Shown: positions 17,036-26,712 of the stretch, piece by piece | Position numbering within the stretch: position 1 is the stretch's first letter | Layout of the letters: every line of letters begins with the position of its first letter | NCBI GenBank assembly: GCA_964634885.1 | Contig: CAZWLN010000017.1 | Span: 1 to 64,000, forward strand | Direction: 5' to 3' | DNA from: DAINRZ01 sp964634885 | GTDB taxonomy: Bacteria > Bacteroidota > Ignavibacteria > Kapaibacteriales > UBA2268 | Length of the DNA: 64,000 bases | The notes under the pieces: model-generated | What the model saw: only the letters and a program-made list of their open reading frames with translations | Database searches by the model: none | Told to the model about the DNA's origin: nothing | Position numbers and translations under genes: made by a program

Positions 17036-17070
17036 TTAAAAAAAAGGATGCCCGAACTAACAGGCATCCC
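17036..17070 (-). terminator. Rho-independent terminator of the PpiD-like gene
   Basis: On the minus strand GGATGCC (17069-17063) pairs with GGCATCC (17052-17046), with an 11-base loop, followed by a run of T (17045-17038). It lies 38 bp past the PpiD-like stop and immediately before the hpnC start, so it separates the two units. Confidence 0.88.
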
Positions 17071-17107
17071 CACTTTATTTTCCCTATTGATTATTATCTG
17101 CCATTGT

Positions 17108-19357
17108 TTAGAACCTCATACGCCACTTGCTGATGCGGTAGTCGAGGATCTCGGAGTCATCCATTACCTGTTTGAACCAGCTGTAGAAGGCGTTACTGCG
17201 GGTGCTTTCCCTCATTGCCTTCATCTTTTCTTTTGTACCCTGAGCGATGGAGTTCGGATCGGAAGGAATGTTCCTGTTGTTAACCTGGATGATATAGACC
17301 CCTTTTTCACCGATGAAAGGCTCGATGACCTTGTTAACCGGTACCGTAAAGGCTTTTGTCGTAAGAATGAAGTCCTGGCCGATGCCGGAAACAGTACCGT
17401 TATTCTTCATGTCGGGCAATGACCTGAACCTTGTCGAATCGATGGCTTTGACGGAAGCGAGAGAACCTGTACCGGAAACTTTGCCGTAGAAGGCTTTTGC
17501 GTCGGTCATCAGCTGGTTCAGTTTCTTTTCGAACCTGACTTTTGCTTTAAGCATATCTTTCATGTCTTCGAAAGGAGTAATGCCGGCGTTTCTCGAATCG
17601 GTAACCTGTATTACATAGTAAACTTTTTCATCATCGGAGATGGTAAGGCTCGGGTCCAGTATCTCGCCTTTCTCAGTTTCGAAAGCAAGAGCCGTGAAAT
17701 AGTATGAGTTGATAAGCGGCTGTTCTTTTTCGAGGAAAGGAGATTCCTCTGCTTTAAGGCCTTTCCCGGCAGCCAGTTTCATGAAATCGGCGCCTTCTTC
17801 GACCTGGCGTTTAAACTGCTGAGTCTGGTTCTTCAGTGCTTTCTTCGTTGCGTCGGAGATTTTTGGAGCCAGTTTGATGTAACTGTAAGCGTATGATTTT
17901 TCAGTTTTCTTTCCTGTTACTTTGATGATGTGGTAACCGAATTCTGATTCGACGATGCCGGTAACTTTGCCGCTGTCAGTCTTGAAGCAAGCTTCCTCAA
18001 AAGGTTTAACCATCTGTCCTTTGCCGAAGAAACCAAGGTCGCCGCCGGACTGTGCGCTGCCGTCTTCGGAGTATTTCATTGCCAGTTCGGCAAAGTTGGC
18101 GCCGGGTTTCTTAGCCATCGCCAGTACCTTTTTGGCTTCCTTCATGAGGCTGTCTTTGTTCTTGTCAGGAGCAAACTTGAAGAGGATGTGGCTGGCGCTG
18201 ACCTTGACGTTATCGGCGCTGTCTTTCAATTCTTCGAGCCTTAAGAAATAATAGCCGTCCTGGAGAGCGAGAGGTCCCTGGACATCCCTGGGTTTCATCG
18301 AGAGAAGGTAGGGTTCCAGTTTCCTGTCAATCTTGTCGGCAGAGGTCAGAGGTACCGATACGCCTTCATATTCAGAGAATTTCTTGGAGAAGAGAGTGTC
18401 TTTTTCTCCGGGTGTAATAGCTTTGAGGAAATCCTTCTGAAGGGAATTCATCGTCCTGTTTGTTTTAACCGAGTCTTCCGTCGAAGGGGCAATTGCAAAA
18501 GCAACGTACCTTACTTTGCGTGAAGGCTTTTGTTTGTAGTTTTTCTTATGCTTCTCATAATAGTCTTTCATTTCCTGGTCAGATACGTTAACGAGAGTGT
18601 CGAGTATCTTTTTCGGGTCAAAGAAAAACATGTCAACCCTGGCGGAACTGTTGTCGTTGATGTATGAGTTACGTGCGAACAGGGGTGAAATCATCGACGA
18701 AGCAGTATTGACGAGAGTCTGTAGAGACGATCTCCTCTGCTGGTCAGGAATCTGCATCTCGAATTTGACGAGGAATTTCCTGATTCTGCCGATTTGTTCG
18801 GCGAATTCCTGCAACTTACTGTCGGGCACATTAGGATTGTTTTTCCTGATTTTCTCAATCTGTTCATTAAGAAAACGGTTGGGATCGCTGACAATTACCC
18901 TGCACATCTCCAGGCGTTTACCGAGATCAGCTGTGTTAGTGTCTCCGAATATCTGTGCAGCAATCTGCGGGAAACTCTCCATGTATTTATCAAGAACTTC
19001 ATTATCTGTTACAGTAATGCCGGCTTTTTTACATTCCTGTGAGGTGATTACATTATTGATTGTTTCCTGCCAAAGCCCCTGCTTGATGACCCTATCGTCA
19101 ACTTCCGCATCAGCCTGGCCCGAAGCTTCATTCTGCAGCCTCTGGTCTTCGATCCTGCTTTCGACTTCACTCTCGAAGTAAGCATAGATCACGTCTTCTC
19201 CGTTAATGGTGACTACAGGATCGGACGAAGGATTGTTGTTCCGGGAAGTTACCGCAGTGTTGCCCATGTCTGAGACAACCATGTAAGCAACGAAAACCAA
19301 CACGAACAGGCCAAGTATATATGGCGAGGTTTTTCTGATTCTTTCAAATGTTCCCAT
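17108..19357 (-). CDS. PpiD/SurA-like peptidylprolyl isomerase
   Basis: A 749-residue inner-membrane-anchored periplasmic chaperone. One N-terminal transmembrane segment (about 11-30, ILGLFVLVFVAYMVV) is followed by a SurA_N-like helical region. The parvulin domain (about 385-485) is marked by SASHILFKF, ELAMKYSEDGSAQSGGDLGFFGKGQMVKPFEEA and FGYHIIKV. The remaining C-terminal part looks like a second degenerate parvulin domain plus helices. Such proteins help newly exported outer-membrane proteins to fold. It is transcribed alone from the region shared with the divergent EamA gene and ends in a clear terminator. Confidence 0.9.
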   Translation of the reverse strand: MGTFERIRKTSPYILGLFVLVFVAYMVVSDMGNTAVTSRNNNPSSDPVVTINGEDVIYAYFESEVESRIEDQRLQNEASGQADAEVDDRVIKQGLWQETINNVITSQECKKAGITVTDNEVLDKYMESFPQIAAQIFGDTNTADLGKRLEMCRVIVSDPNRFLNEQIEKIRKNNPNVPDSKLQEFAEQIGRIRKFLVKFEMQIPDQQRRSSLQTLVNTASSMISPLFARNSYINDNSSARVDMFFFDPKKILDTLVNVSDQEMKDYYEKHKKNYKQKPSRKVRYVAFAIAPSTEDSVKTNRTMNSLQKDFLKAITPGEKDTLFSKKFSEYEGVSVPLTSADKIDRKLEPYLLSMKPRDVQGPLALQDGYYFLRLEELKDSADNVKVSASHILFKFAPDKNKDSLMKEAKKVLAMAKKPGANFAELAMKYSEDGSAQSGGDLGFFGKGQMVKPFEEACFKTDSGKVTGIVESEFGYHIIKVTGKKTEKSYAYSYIKLAPKISDATKKALKNQTQQFKRQVEEGADFMKLAAGKGLKAEESPFLEKEQPLINSYYFTALAFETEKGEILDPSLTISDDEKVYYVIQVTDSRNAGITPFEDMKDMLKAKVRFEKKLNQLMTDAKAFYGKVSGTGSLASVKAIDSTRFRSLPDMKNNGTVSGIGQDFILTTKAFTVPVNKVIEPFIGEKGVYIIQVNNRNIPSDPNSIAQGTKEKMKAMRESTRSNAFYSWFKQVMDDSEILDYRISKWRMRF

Positions 19358-19544
19358 TTGTTAATTAGCTCCTATTAAATCAATTAATTTATTATTTATT
19401 TCTAAATTACCTTTTTATACAAACTACAAATTTATTTACACTTCGGGTAAATTCCAATTCATTTTATTATTTCCATAAATTACCCGTCAAATTTATTAAT
19501 TTTATTCTTATTTGAAGTGAAAATTTTGGAAAGTGTGGAAATAT

Positions 19545-20432
19545 ATGCCGTTTATTGGTGAGATCAGTGCCCTGAGCGCTGCGGTAATCTGGTCGTTTTC
19601 GTCGTTCCTTTTTACCTCCGCCGCCATCAAAGTGGGAGCCATGCAGCTCAACATCAACAGGATGATATTCGCGACGGTGTTCCTGGTCGTTACGATGCTC
19701 ATTTTCAACATCAGTTTCTACCTCGGCACTGAACAGATACTCTATCTTACCGTCAGCGGCTTTTTCGGGCTTGCCCTCGGCGACACTTTCCTGTTCAAAG
19801 CCTTTAAGGAAGTGGGCCCCCGCATCAGCACCCTTGTCATGTCCATCAACCCGGCCATTGCTGCCGTGCTTGCCTGGATTATTGCCGGGGAGACGCTCGA
19901 CGCCCTCAGCATTACAGGCATTGCCGTCACTTTGACCGGCATCTTCGTCGTCCTGCTGGAAAAGCCAAAGAACGACAGCAAGTTTAAAATAAACGCCGTC
20001 GGCCTTGTCTCCGCTTTCATCGGCGCTGCCGGCCAGGCTGTCGGCCTTGTGTTCGCCAAGATGGCAAACAATGTCGGAGACATCAATTTTGTTGTTGCAA
20101 CCTTCTACAGGCTTTCTACAGCAACTGTACTGCTGATACCGATGGGGATGATCATCAGGCAGTACAAGAACCCACTTGAGATATACAAGAAAGATATAAA
20201 AATCCTCGGGACCATTATTCTTGCTTCGTTTCTTGGCCCCTATCTCGGCATTACCCTAAGTTTCCTTGCCGTCGTCCATACGAAAATCGGCATCGCTTCC
20301 ACTCTCATGTCGATAATGCCTGTGACAATGCTGCCGCTGGTAGTGTTGATAGACAAGGAAAAGCTTTCTTTCGTGTCGGTTACCGGAGCAATATTCGCCG
20401 TGGCAGGCATCGCACTGCTGTTTCTCCATTAA
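19545..20432 (+). CDS. EamA family DMT-superfamily transporter
   Basis: About 295 residues with ten hydrophobic segments arranged as two five-helix EamA repeats (the first begins ALSAAVIWSFSSFLF, the second VSAFIGAAGQAVGLVFAK). The DMT superfamily exports amino acids, metabolites or drugs; the substrate is unknown. I prefer ATG 19545 over the GTG four codons upstream. Diverges from the PpiD-like gene. The stop is followed by a T-rich stretch but no hairpin, and then by the cobalamin riboswitch. Confidence 0.85.
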   Translation: MPFIGEISALSAAVIWSFSSFLFTSAAIKVGAMQLNINRMIFATVFLVVTMLIFNISFYLGTEQILYLTVSGFFGLALGDTFLFKAFKEVGPRISTLVMSINPAIAAVLAWIIAGETLDALSITGIAVTLTGIFVVLLEKPKNDSKFKINAVGLVSAFIGAAGQAVGLVFAKMANNVGDINFVVATFYRLSTATVLLIPMGMIIRQYKNPLEIYKKDIKILGTIILASFLGPYLGITLSFLAVVHTKIGIASTLMSIMPVTMLPLVVLIDKEKLSFVSVTGAIFAVAGIALLFLH

Positions 20433-20472
20433 GATTTTTTTTATACAAAATAAATATTTAATTTCGGGCACA

Positions 20473-20636
20473 TTGCAGGTGCTCGTTGTAAGTTAACAAC
20501 TTATTCCGGGAGAATAGGGAAGCCGGTGCAAGTCCGGCACGGTAGCGCCGCTGTAACGGAGTAAAAAAGCCGAAAGGCTGCCACTGCCCCCTGAGGGGTG
20601 GGAAGGCACATCGTCCGAAGTCAGAAGACCTGCCTG
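20473..20636 (+). promoter_or_regulatory. Cobalamin (AdoCbl-type) riboswitch
   Basis: The 3' B12 box AGTCAGAAGACCTGCC is intact at 20619-20634. The core carries GCCGGTGCAAGTCCGGCACGG (starting near 20523), GCCGCTGTAA and GCCACTG in the expected order. GCAGGT (20475-20480) pairs with ACCTGC (20628-20633) to close the outer P1 helix. It precedes the B12 receptor genes, which it should repress when cobalamin is abundant. About 170 bases separate it from the leader ORF, leaving room for an expression platform; I see no obvious intrinsic terminator there. Confidence 0.95.
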
Positions 20637-20806
20637 TCAATGCTCATTGGTCCATGTTCCGAACAAGCATGGGACATTCGCGCTTACGAATGCGGTGGGG
20701 AAATACATCGTTGTTTGCAGTGTCTGTTGACAGATATACTCTCCCAATGTATTCCCTTTTGCTTAGTAAGTTATAATTTTTATAACTTTATTTATTGGAG
20801 GTATTT

Positions 20807-20872
20807 ATGAGAATTGTACTACAGGCAACTACTTCTCCCGTCCTGCTTTTCCGGGAAAACATGCGCTTATGA
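20807..20872 (+). CDS. 21-codon leader ORF coupled to btuB
   Basis: An ATG preceded by a strong GGAGGT (20798-20803) opens a 21-residue frame (MRIVLQATTSPVLLFRENMRL) that ends in TGA overlapping the btuB ATG as ATGA (20869-20872). btuB itself has no comparable ribosome binding site. The best reading is a leader peptide whose translation delivers ribosomes to btuB, so the riboswitch could control btuB by masking the single GGAGGT. The alternative is that the leader is accidental and btuB uses a weak site. Confidence 0.6.
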   Translation: MRIVLQATTSPVLLFRENMRL

Positions 20873-22806
20873 GCTGCCGGTGCAAAATACTGTCTGCTTT
20901 GTTGCTGTTCGCCTGCACTTACTGCTGCCTGGCGGCTGAAAGCGACACGATCGACGCTAAACTGCCTGAGATTACAGTCAAGGCAGGCAGGCTGAGCGTC
21001 GTCGGCAGCGACAAATACAGTCCGGTGGGGACCATCGGCACAGGCGCCATACGCGAATCCGGCGCCATACAGGTCAATGAGTTACTAAGCACGACACCCG
21101 GCCTGTACATCAAGAATTTCGGCGGTACCGGCGGCGTGAAGATCGTATCTCTGCGGGGCGCTACCAGCCAGCAGGCTGTCTATATGCTCGACGGCATCAG
21201 GATCAATACGGCCCAGACCGGAAGCGTCGATCTGAGTGTCATACCGTTGTTCCTCCTGGACGCCATCGAGATTGCCCGCGGAGGCTCATCTGCCTTGTAC
21301 GGCGGCAGCTCTCTCGGCGGAGTCATCAATTTCTCGACGGGCAGCGGCGGCGGTAAACTCGCAGTCAATTCGGCGGCAAGAATCGGTTCATACGGCGAGA
21401 AGTCAGTTTCCGGCGGGGTAATGATTCCCCTGGGGAACTGGTTTGCAGGTGTTAACGCCGAATATGTCGATTCTGACGGGGATTACCCCTTCGAATTTAC
21501 CAACTTCGGTAAAACCGGCACCTATTACCGTAAGAATGCCGATTTCCGTAATGCTGCTTCCATGCTTACTGTCGGCAGGACTTTCGATAATGCCGCTGCT
21601 AAGCTGAACATCCTTAGCCGGTTCACTGACAGGGGCGTTCCGGGGCCTGTGGTACAGAACCACATCGAAAACAGCAACGACAGGCTTAAAGAAAATGAAT
21701 TGACAGGTTCATTCAGCTTCGCTAAAAGCCTTGCCTGCTCCGGCTATTCCATATCTGCTGCAGGGAAAGTGTCTGGCATGAATTACAGGTCGCCTTCGAT
21801 TGCCGGCTATCTTACTGAAAACGACTTCACCGAGCAATATGCCTACCTTGGTTTCAGGTATTACTACACCGGACTGGAATGGGCCTATACCGAACTGACA
21901 GCCGACTATTCTTTCAACGATGTCGATTATAAATACAGTAATAACATAAGAGACTACAATAAGAGGACAGCCCTGTCTGCTTCGGCCAGGTTTGAAACTG
22001 TCGGAATCAAACTGGCAGATTTCCTGCAGGCCGGCTTCCAGGGAGGCCTGCGCTACGATGATTACGTCGGTTCCTTTACTGCCCTCTCCCCTGTTCTCTC
22101 GACAGGCCTTTCCGCCTGGGACGGCGAACTGGCGCTGAGGTTCCAGTGGGCGCGCAACTTCAGGGCTCCGAACTTCAGCGAGTTGTATTACCTTAACTTC
22201 GGTAACCGTAACCTGAAACCCGAGAAGTCCTCCTCACTCAACCTTGGGCTTGTGTGGACACCGGCGGATTGGTTGAAAATGGCTGCCGACTGGTTCGCAA
22301 TCGACACAAAAGACCAGATACAGTCGGTACCGGTCAGCCCTGCCGCCTGGACTTCATCCAATTTCTCAGAGGTTGCCACCAGGGGCGTCGAACTGGCTGC
22401 CGAAGCTGCATTGTTCGACAGGATGATGAAGATGAGCTTCAATTATACACTGCAGTCCGTTCAGGACGTCAGCAACGAAGACGGTTCATATACCATTCCT
22501 TATGTCCCGGAAGAGATGCTGAATGTAATGGTACAATTGTCCCCCGGCAATTTTCAGTTCGGCGCCGATGCCTCATATTGCAGCTTCAGGTACACACTGC
22601 CCGGCAATTCGACCAGCTCTGTCCTTCCCGAGTATATGCTTGTCAACGCATTCGCTTCATGGAAGCCGGCTTTCGACTCGATGAAATTCAATCTCAGGTT
22701 TGACGCACTGAACATTTTCGACAAACAATACCAGGTTGTCCTGAATTACCCCATGCCGGGAATACAATTCAGGCTCAGCCTCATTTTTAATTATAAAGAT
22801 CAATAA
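20869..22806 (+). CDS. btuB: BtuB-like TonB-dependent vitamin B12 receptor
   Basis: A 645-residue outer-membrane TonB-dependent receptor. A cysteine-rich signal peptide (about 1-23) is followed by a TonB-box-like LPEITVKA. The plug domain (about 50-160) includes SLRGATSQQAVYMLDG, IEIARGGSSALYGGSSLGGVINF and related motifs, and the 22-strand barrel ends in LFNYKDQ. The ligand is assigned from the cobalamin riboswitch upstream and the BtuG-like gene 21 bp downstream. Uptake needs TonB energy and an inner-membrane BtuCD-type transporter, which are not in this window. The terminal residue is not Phe, unusual but not unknown. Confidence 0.9.
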   Translation: MSCRCKILSALLLFACTYCCLAAESDTIDAKLPEITVKAGRLSVVGSDKYSPVGTIGTGAIRESGAIQVNELLSTTPGLYIKNFGGTGGVKIVSLRGATSQQAVYMLDGIRINTAQTGSVDLSVIPLFLLDAIEIARGGSSALYGGSSLGGVINFSTGSGGGKLAVNSAARIGSYGEKSVSGGVMIPLGNWFAGVNAEYVDSDGDYPFEFTNFGKTGTYYRKNADFRNAASMLTVGRTFDNAAAKLNILSRFTDRGVPGPVVQNHIENSNDRLKENELTGSFSFAKSLACSGYSISAAGKVSGMNYRSPSIAGYLTENDFTEQYAYLGFRYYYTGLEWAYTELTADYSFNDVDYKYSNNIRDYNKRTALSASARFETVGIKLADFLQAGFQGGLRYDDYVGSFTALSPVLSTGLSAWDGELALRFQWARNFRAPNFSELYYLNFGNRNLKPEKSSSLNLGLVWTPADWLKMAADWFAIDTKDQIQSVPVSPAAWTSSNFSEVATRGVELAAEAALFDRMMKMSFNYTLQSVQDVSNEDGSYTIPYVPEEMLNVMVQLSPGNFQFGADASYCSFRYTLPGNSTSSVLPEYMLVNAFASWKPAFDSMKFNLRFDALNIFDKQYQVVLNYPMPGIQFRLSLIFNYKDQ

Positions 22807-22827
22807 TATCAAATTAAGGAAAGAATA

Positions 22828-23928
22828 ATGAAAAATTTCAATAAAGTATTTGTGTTAATGGCTTTTGCCCTTCTCGGACTATTGAACTCATGCAGCGATA
22901 CACCTGTTGACAACCCGGAACCGACAGACTCTCTCGGCGTCAAAGCTGCGTACATCCTGTGCGAAGGCACTTGGGGCGGCAACAACTCGACCCTTTCACG
23001 CTATGATTTCACTTACGGAAAAGTCATCGGCAATTACTATTCCTACGCCAATAACGGCCTGGTTCTCGGCGACCTGGCCAACAGCATGGTAATTTACGGC
23101 AACTATGGTTATATTGCCGTTTCAACAAGCAAAACCGTCGAAGCCGTAGATATGAAAACCGGCAAATCTGCCGGCAGGCTGGTTCTCGACGGCGACAGGC
23201 AGCCACGCAGGATTGTCATTGTCAATGACTCGACGGGCTATGTCACAGACCTGAATCAAAGTTCGGTAATTAAATTCAACACCAAGACAATGTCTATTAT
23301 CGATGAAATTAAGGTAGGCCCTGCTCCCGAAGGCATTGCATACCACGACGGCAGGCTCTTCGTTGCCAATTCCGGCTACGGAGACCTTAAAGCAAATGAA
23401 CCCGACGCCGGCACTGTCTATGTAATAGATGAAACTACACTGCAACTCGAGAAAAAACTCACACCAGGCCCCAATGTCATCGATGTAGTTGTTAATGCGA
23501 AAAACAACAGGCTGTATGCAAAATACCATCACCTGTACTCAAAACCCGACTCTCTCGGCGGCATCGTGGAATATGACCTGTCGTCGCTGGAAGCTCTTCA
23601 CGACTGGAGGGACAGTTACGGCTCTTCCGCAAAGACAATGGAATTCAGTTCGACCGGCGACACTCTGTTCTATGTAAACAGCAAAGGTATCGGCATCATC
23701 GACATTGAAGCCTCCACGATGAATAAGGAATACCTCACCAACACATCTACCGGCAATACATGGTACAGCCTGGCAATTTCACCGTTCGACGGGACTTTGT
23801 GGATTGGCAACGCAAAAAACTTCATGTCGGCAGGAGAAGTCCTGGTCTATTCACTTAGCCCCTCTCCGGCCTTTAAATTCAGTTTTACAACGGGGATTGT
23901 TCCGAATACGATTGTTTTCTTCGAATAA
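22828..23928 (+). CDS. btuG: BtuG-like beta-propeller surface lipoprotein
   Basis: A 366-residue lipoprotein: signal peptide with lipobox LNSC (Cys 22), then repeated YncE-type propeller blades (GYIAVSTSKTVEAVDMKTGK, IVIVNDSTGYVTDLNQSSV, PEGIAYHDGRLFVANSGYGD). In Bacteroides, BtuG is a seven-bladed surface lipoprotein that caps BtuB and binds B12 extremely tightly. Order, riboswitch control and architecture match, with AAGGA before the ATG. The assignment as BtuG rests on context and fold type rather than conserved ligand residues; a generic DUF5074/YncE-like protein is the alternative. A terminator follows at 24016. Confidence 0.78.
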   Translation: MKNFNKVFVLMAFALLGLLNSCSDTPVDNPEPTDSLGVKAAYILCEGTWGGNNSTLSRYDFTYGKVIGNYYSYANNGLVLGDLANSMVIYGNYGYIAVSTSKTVEAVDMKTGKSAGRLVLDGDRQPRRIVIVNDSTGYVTDLNQSSVIKFNTKTMSIIDEIKVGPAPEGIAYHDGRLFVANSGYGDLKANEPDAGTVYVIDETTLQLEKKLTPGPNVIDVVVNAKNNRLYAKYHHLYSKPDSLGGIVEYDLSSLEALHDWRDSYGSSAKTMEFSSTGDTLFYVNSKGIGIIDIEASTMNKEYLTNTSTGNTWYSLAISPFDGTLWIGNAKNFMSAGEVLVYSLSPSPAFKFSFTTGIVPNTIVFFE

Positions 23929-24013
23929 TCACCGGGGCAGCAGATAGTCTCTGCCTTCAGGATATATTTAATTCTTCCGGAGGCCACCCGTCCTACGGAT
24001 GGATATTAAGCAG

Positions 24014-24050
24014 ACGGACTCCGTCCCTAAGGTGGAGTCCATTTTTTTTA
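24014..24050 (+). terminator. Rho-independent terminator of the btu operon
   Basis: GGACTCC (24016-24022) pairs with GGAGTCC (24034-24040) across an 11-base loop and is followed by ATTTTTTTT. It closes the btuB-btuG unit. Confidence 0.88.
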
Positions 24051-24204
24051 AATGGCTCCGACGATATTTTTTTAAACTTTACAATCAATTGCTGTAATTA
24101 GCCGTTATCATTTATTTATAATTTTTTTAAATTAGCAATTAAATTGTTCGTTAAAGACACAAGACATTGTAGATTTAATGATTAACCCATTAACAGGAGT
24201 CAAT

Positions 24205-26616
24205 ATGGAAAAGTTCTCTACTCTTTTATACCGGCATTTTCAGCTATTCGTTATTCTCCTGTTCATTACAATCACATACAACAGCAACGGTCAGGAACAG
24301 AATAAGAACAAACAACCGGTAATCCAGTATGCCAATGCTATCGGTAATGAATTCTGGTTTACAATACCTCCGCCATACAAGAGTGGAGACTACAGCTCAG
24401 ATTCCGTCCGAATCTTCGTTTCCTGCTCAGCCAATCATCCTGTTTTGCTGGAGATTCCCGGCAAATCCTACAAAGAATCCAAAATGACGGATGTAACAGG
24501 GACAGCGGTCTTCGCCATCCCTCTCTCTACAGCCTGTCCCTGGGAAAAAAACGGCACAAGTTTTACTCCCGAAGATAAAATATATAGAGACGCCGGAATC
24601 CATATTTCTTCCGAGTATGCATTCACCGTTGCCGTACAGGTTTACTCCTCCGACAGCTTCACAGCCCTGCCCGTATCCTCCTTGGGAAAATCATATGTTG
24701 TTTCAACATATGGCTCACATGTTGAAAGCGGGGCGTCGATGCCCGCAATAACCGCCTGTGTTGCAGTTTACAATGAAACAGATTTAATATTCAAGCTGGG
24801 AGGCAATTCCAAAACAACGACCACTGGTGGTTTAGCCTCAGGCCAATCAAAGGCATGGGCACTTAATCGCGGCGACGTACTGACTTTTGCCTGCGACAGC
24901 AACGGTTTCGACCTCACCGGCAGTACATGGTCCTCAAACAAGCCAATCTGTGTAATATCAGGCAACTCTAATGCGATTGTACCTTCCGACAACGGCAAAG
25001 GAGCTTACACTGTGGAAACGGATATCCCATACTTATCATGGGGAAATGTTTATCCTGTACCCAAAATCCCCGGCAGGAAATATTCATCAGTCATCAGGGT
25101 ACTTGCTAAAGAAAAGAATACCAACATATTCCGGGACAGCGTACAGATAGCTACACTGCCCCTTACAAGCGGCAAAGAGGGTGAGGGCTGGCTGGAAATG
25201 AGGCTGACACCATTAGGCGACAGCCCTGCTTCTGCAATTATTACCGGCAGCGCACCCATCAGCGTCATCCAATACAACACCGGCATACGGGAAGACGGCT
25301 ATCCTGACCCTTCAGGTGCACCTTCCGCCTGTATGATGATTAGTAAAGAGCAGTTCACCCAAACAATGAAATTCGCTACTCCGGGTTATAACTCCGGCGC
25401 TCAGTTTACCGACAATTATATTAACCTTATCTATTGTACCGACAGCAGCGGCAACATTCCGGACGACCTGAAAATCTGCAGGATAGTTGACAATAAGTTC
25501 AAATGGGAAAAAGTAAAAGATGCCTACCCCGGCGCCAGCGAGCTATTCCCGAAACGGATCAAAGGCAGACAATATGCCGTGAAGAACATTAAGCTGCCTG
25601 GGGCAGGCGTCTATGCTATCAAGGCGTACGACCCGTTTATGGCCTATTCCTACGGTTTCGATGAATCGCACTCCTATGCCAACCCGGTGCCGGGCGCTTA
25701 TTATTATTTCATCGAAGACCCGGACACTTTGTGGCCTCTACCGGCCTGGGAAGTCCACTGCGACGGTTCCGTCGTGGGAGATGTACAGGACAGGCCCGCC
25801 GATGAGGACATTCGTTCAAATATGGCCGTAATCTATTTGGACTCTTCGCTTAGCAATAACTACAAACTTGATTATAATGACTTTCTACCGGGGGTGGATT
25901 CCTCTGCTTCCTGGAGCCTGGCGGTGATCGACCCCGGCGAGGATGCCCGCGCCGTCGTTACTTTTGTTGACAGGCGTGGCAACGACACAACAATTACAAT
26001 CGATTACCAGGCATTCAAAGTAAAAATCGAGCCTGAACTTATCTACAAGAATCACATATTGTCCGGAACTACGGTAACAGATACCTTTACCGTTACCAAC
26101 TATTCGACAACGACAGCAATGACTGTCAACAGGCTGCAATTGAAAAACAACAGCATATATTTCCATCTTGATGATGTCTCTCTGCCCTTCGTCCTCCAGG
26201 CCGGTGAGTCAAGAAAATTTTCAATCAGCTTCAGGGCTGATTTTATTGGCGAATACAAAGATTCCATCGGCGTGGGAGACACATGCATTGTCAGATACAC
26301 AGCAGAAGCCGTTGCGGTTGTGGATGTTGAAGATGTCGGCGAAGACCATGCCGGCAAGGCCTCTGCAATGATAATCCCCAACCCGGCGCTTGCGGGCAGC
26401 GCTCTTCTGTGTATCAACTCCGAAACGGAAACCAACGCTACAGTTAATATTTTCAATTCCATAGGCCTGCCTGCCATCAACTCAATACCCGTTACTCTTT
26501 CAACCGGCGAAAACAGGATAGGGTTGGACCTGGGCCTACTCCCTGCAGGCGTCTATTATATCGCAGTAAACTTCGGCAACAGGGTGGAAAGGGTGCGATT
26601 CGTGAGAATCAGGTGA
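24205..26616 (+). CDS. IgGFc-binding-type protein with T9SS sorting domain
   Basis: About 803 residues. A signal peptide (hydrophobic about 12-26, ending near SNGQ) precedes an IgGFc-binding N-terminal-type region (about 35-400: NEFWFTIPP, YVVSTYGSHVESGASMPAI, PICVISGNSNAI, the last giving way to VIQYNTG). A beta-sandwich region with Asp-rich loops follows. The last 80 residues form a type IX-secretion type A sorting domain, opening IIPNPALAGS and ending VRFVRIR. Such proteins are exported by T9SS and displayed on or released from the cell; adhesion is inferred. I use the ATG at 24205, 6 bases after AGGAG, rather than the one at 24178. Monocistronic. Confidence 0.83.
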   Translation: MEKFSTLLYRHFQLFVILLFITITYNSNGQEQNKNKQPVIQYANAIGNEFWFTIPPPYKSGDYSSDSVRIFVSCSANHPVLLEIPGKSYKESKMTDVTGTAVFAIPLSTACPWEKNGTSFTPEDKIYRDAGIHISSEYAFTVAVQVYSSDSFTALPVSSLGKSYVVSTYGSHVESGASMPAITACVAVYNETDLIFKLGGNSKTTTTGGLASGQSKAWALNRGDVLTFACDSNGFDLTGSTWSSNKPICVISGNSNAIVPSDNGKGAYTVETDIPYLSWGNVYPVPKIPGRKYSSVIRVLAKEKNTNIFRDSVQIATLPLTSGKEGEGWLEMRLTPLGDSPASAIITGSAPISVIQYNTGIREDGYPDPSGAPSACMMISKEQFTQTMKFATPGYNSGAQFTDNYINLIYCTDSSGNIPDDLKICRIVDNKFKWEKVKDAYPGASELFPKRIKGRQYAVKNIKLPGAGVYAIKAYDPFMAYSYGFDESHSYANPVPGAYYYFIEDPDTLWPLPAWEVHCDGSVVGDVQDRPADEDIRSNMAVIYLDSSLSNNYKLDYNDFLPGVDSSASWSLAVIDPGEDARAVVTFVDRRGNDTTITIDYQAFKVKIEPELIYKNHILSGTTVTDTFTVTNYSTTTAMTVNRLQLKNNSIYFHLDDVSLPFVLQAGESRKFSISFRADFIGEYKDSIGVGDTCIVRYTAEAVAVVDVEDVGEDHAGKASAMIIPNPALAGSALLCINSETETNATVNIFNSIGLPAINSIPVTLSTGENRIGLDLGLLPAGVYYIAVNFGNRVERVRFVRIR

Positions 26617-26712
26617 TGTGGCCTTGAAGGGGAATTAAGAATATAATATTAAATCTTTCTGGGTGGAAGCAAGAAGCATTACGTAATCATCGTATATATA
26701 TGAATCAATTCT
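26617..26712. other. Short intergenic stretch
   Basis: Between the T9SS protein and the nucleotidyltransferase pseudogene, which converge. No hairpin or other feature is visible. Confidence 0.5.

Noticed and set aside
17032..17073. N-terminal extension of hpnC
   Set aside because: It would start inside the terminator hairpin; the ATG at 17031 begins the conserved sequence.
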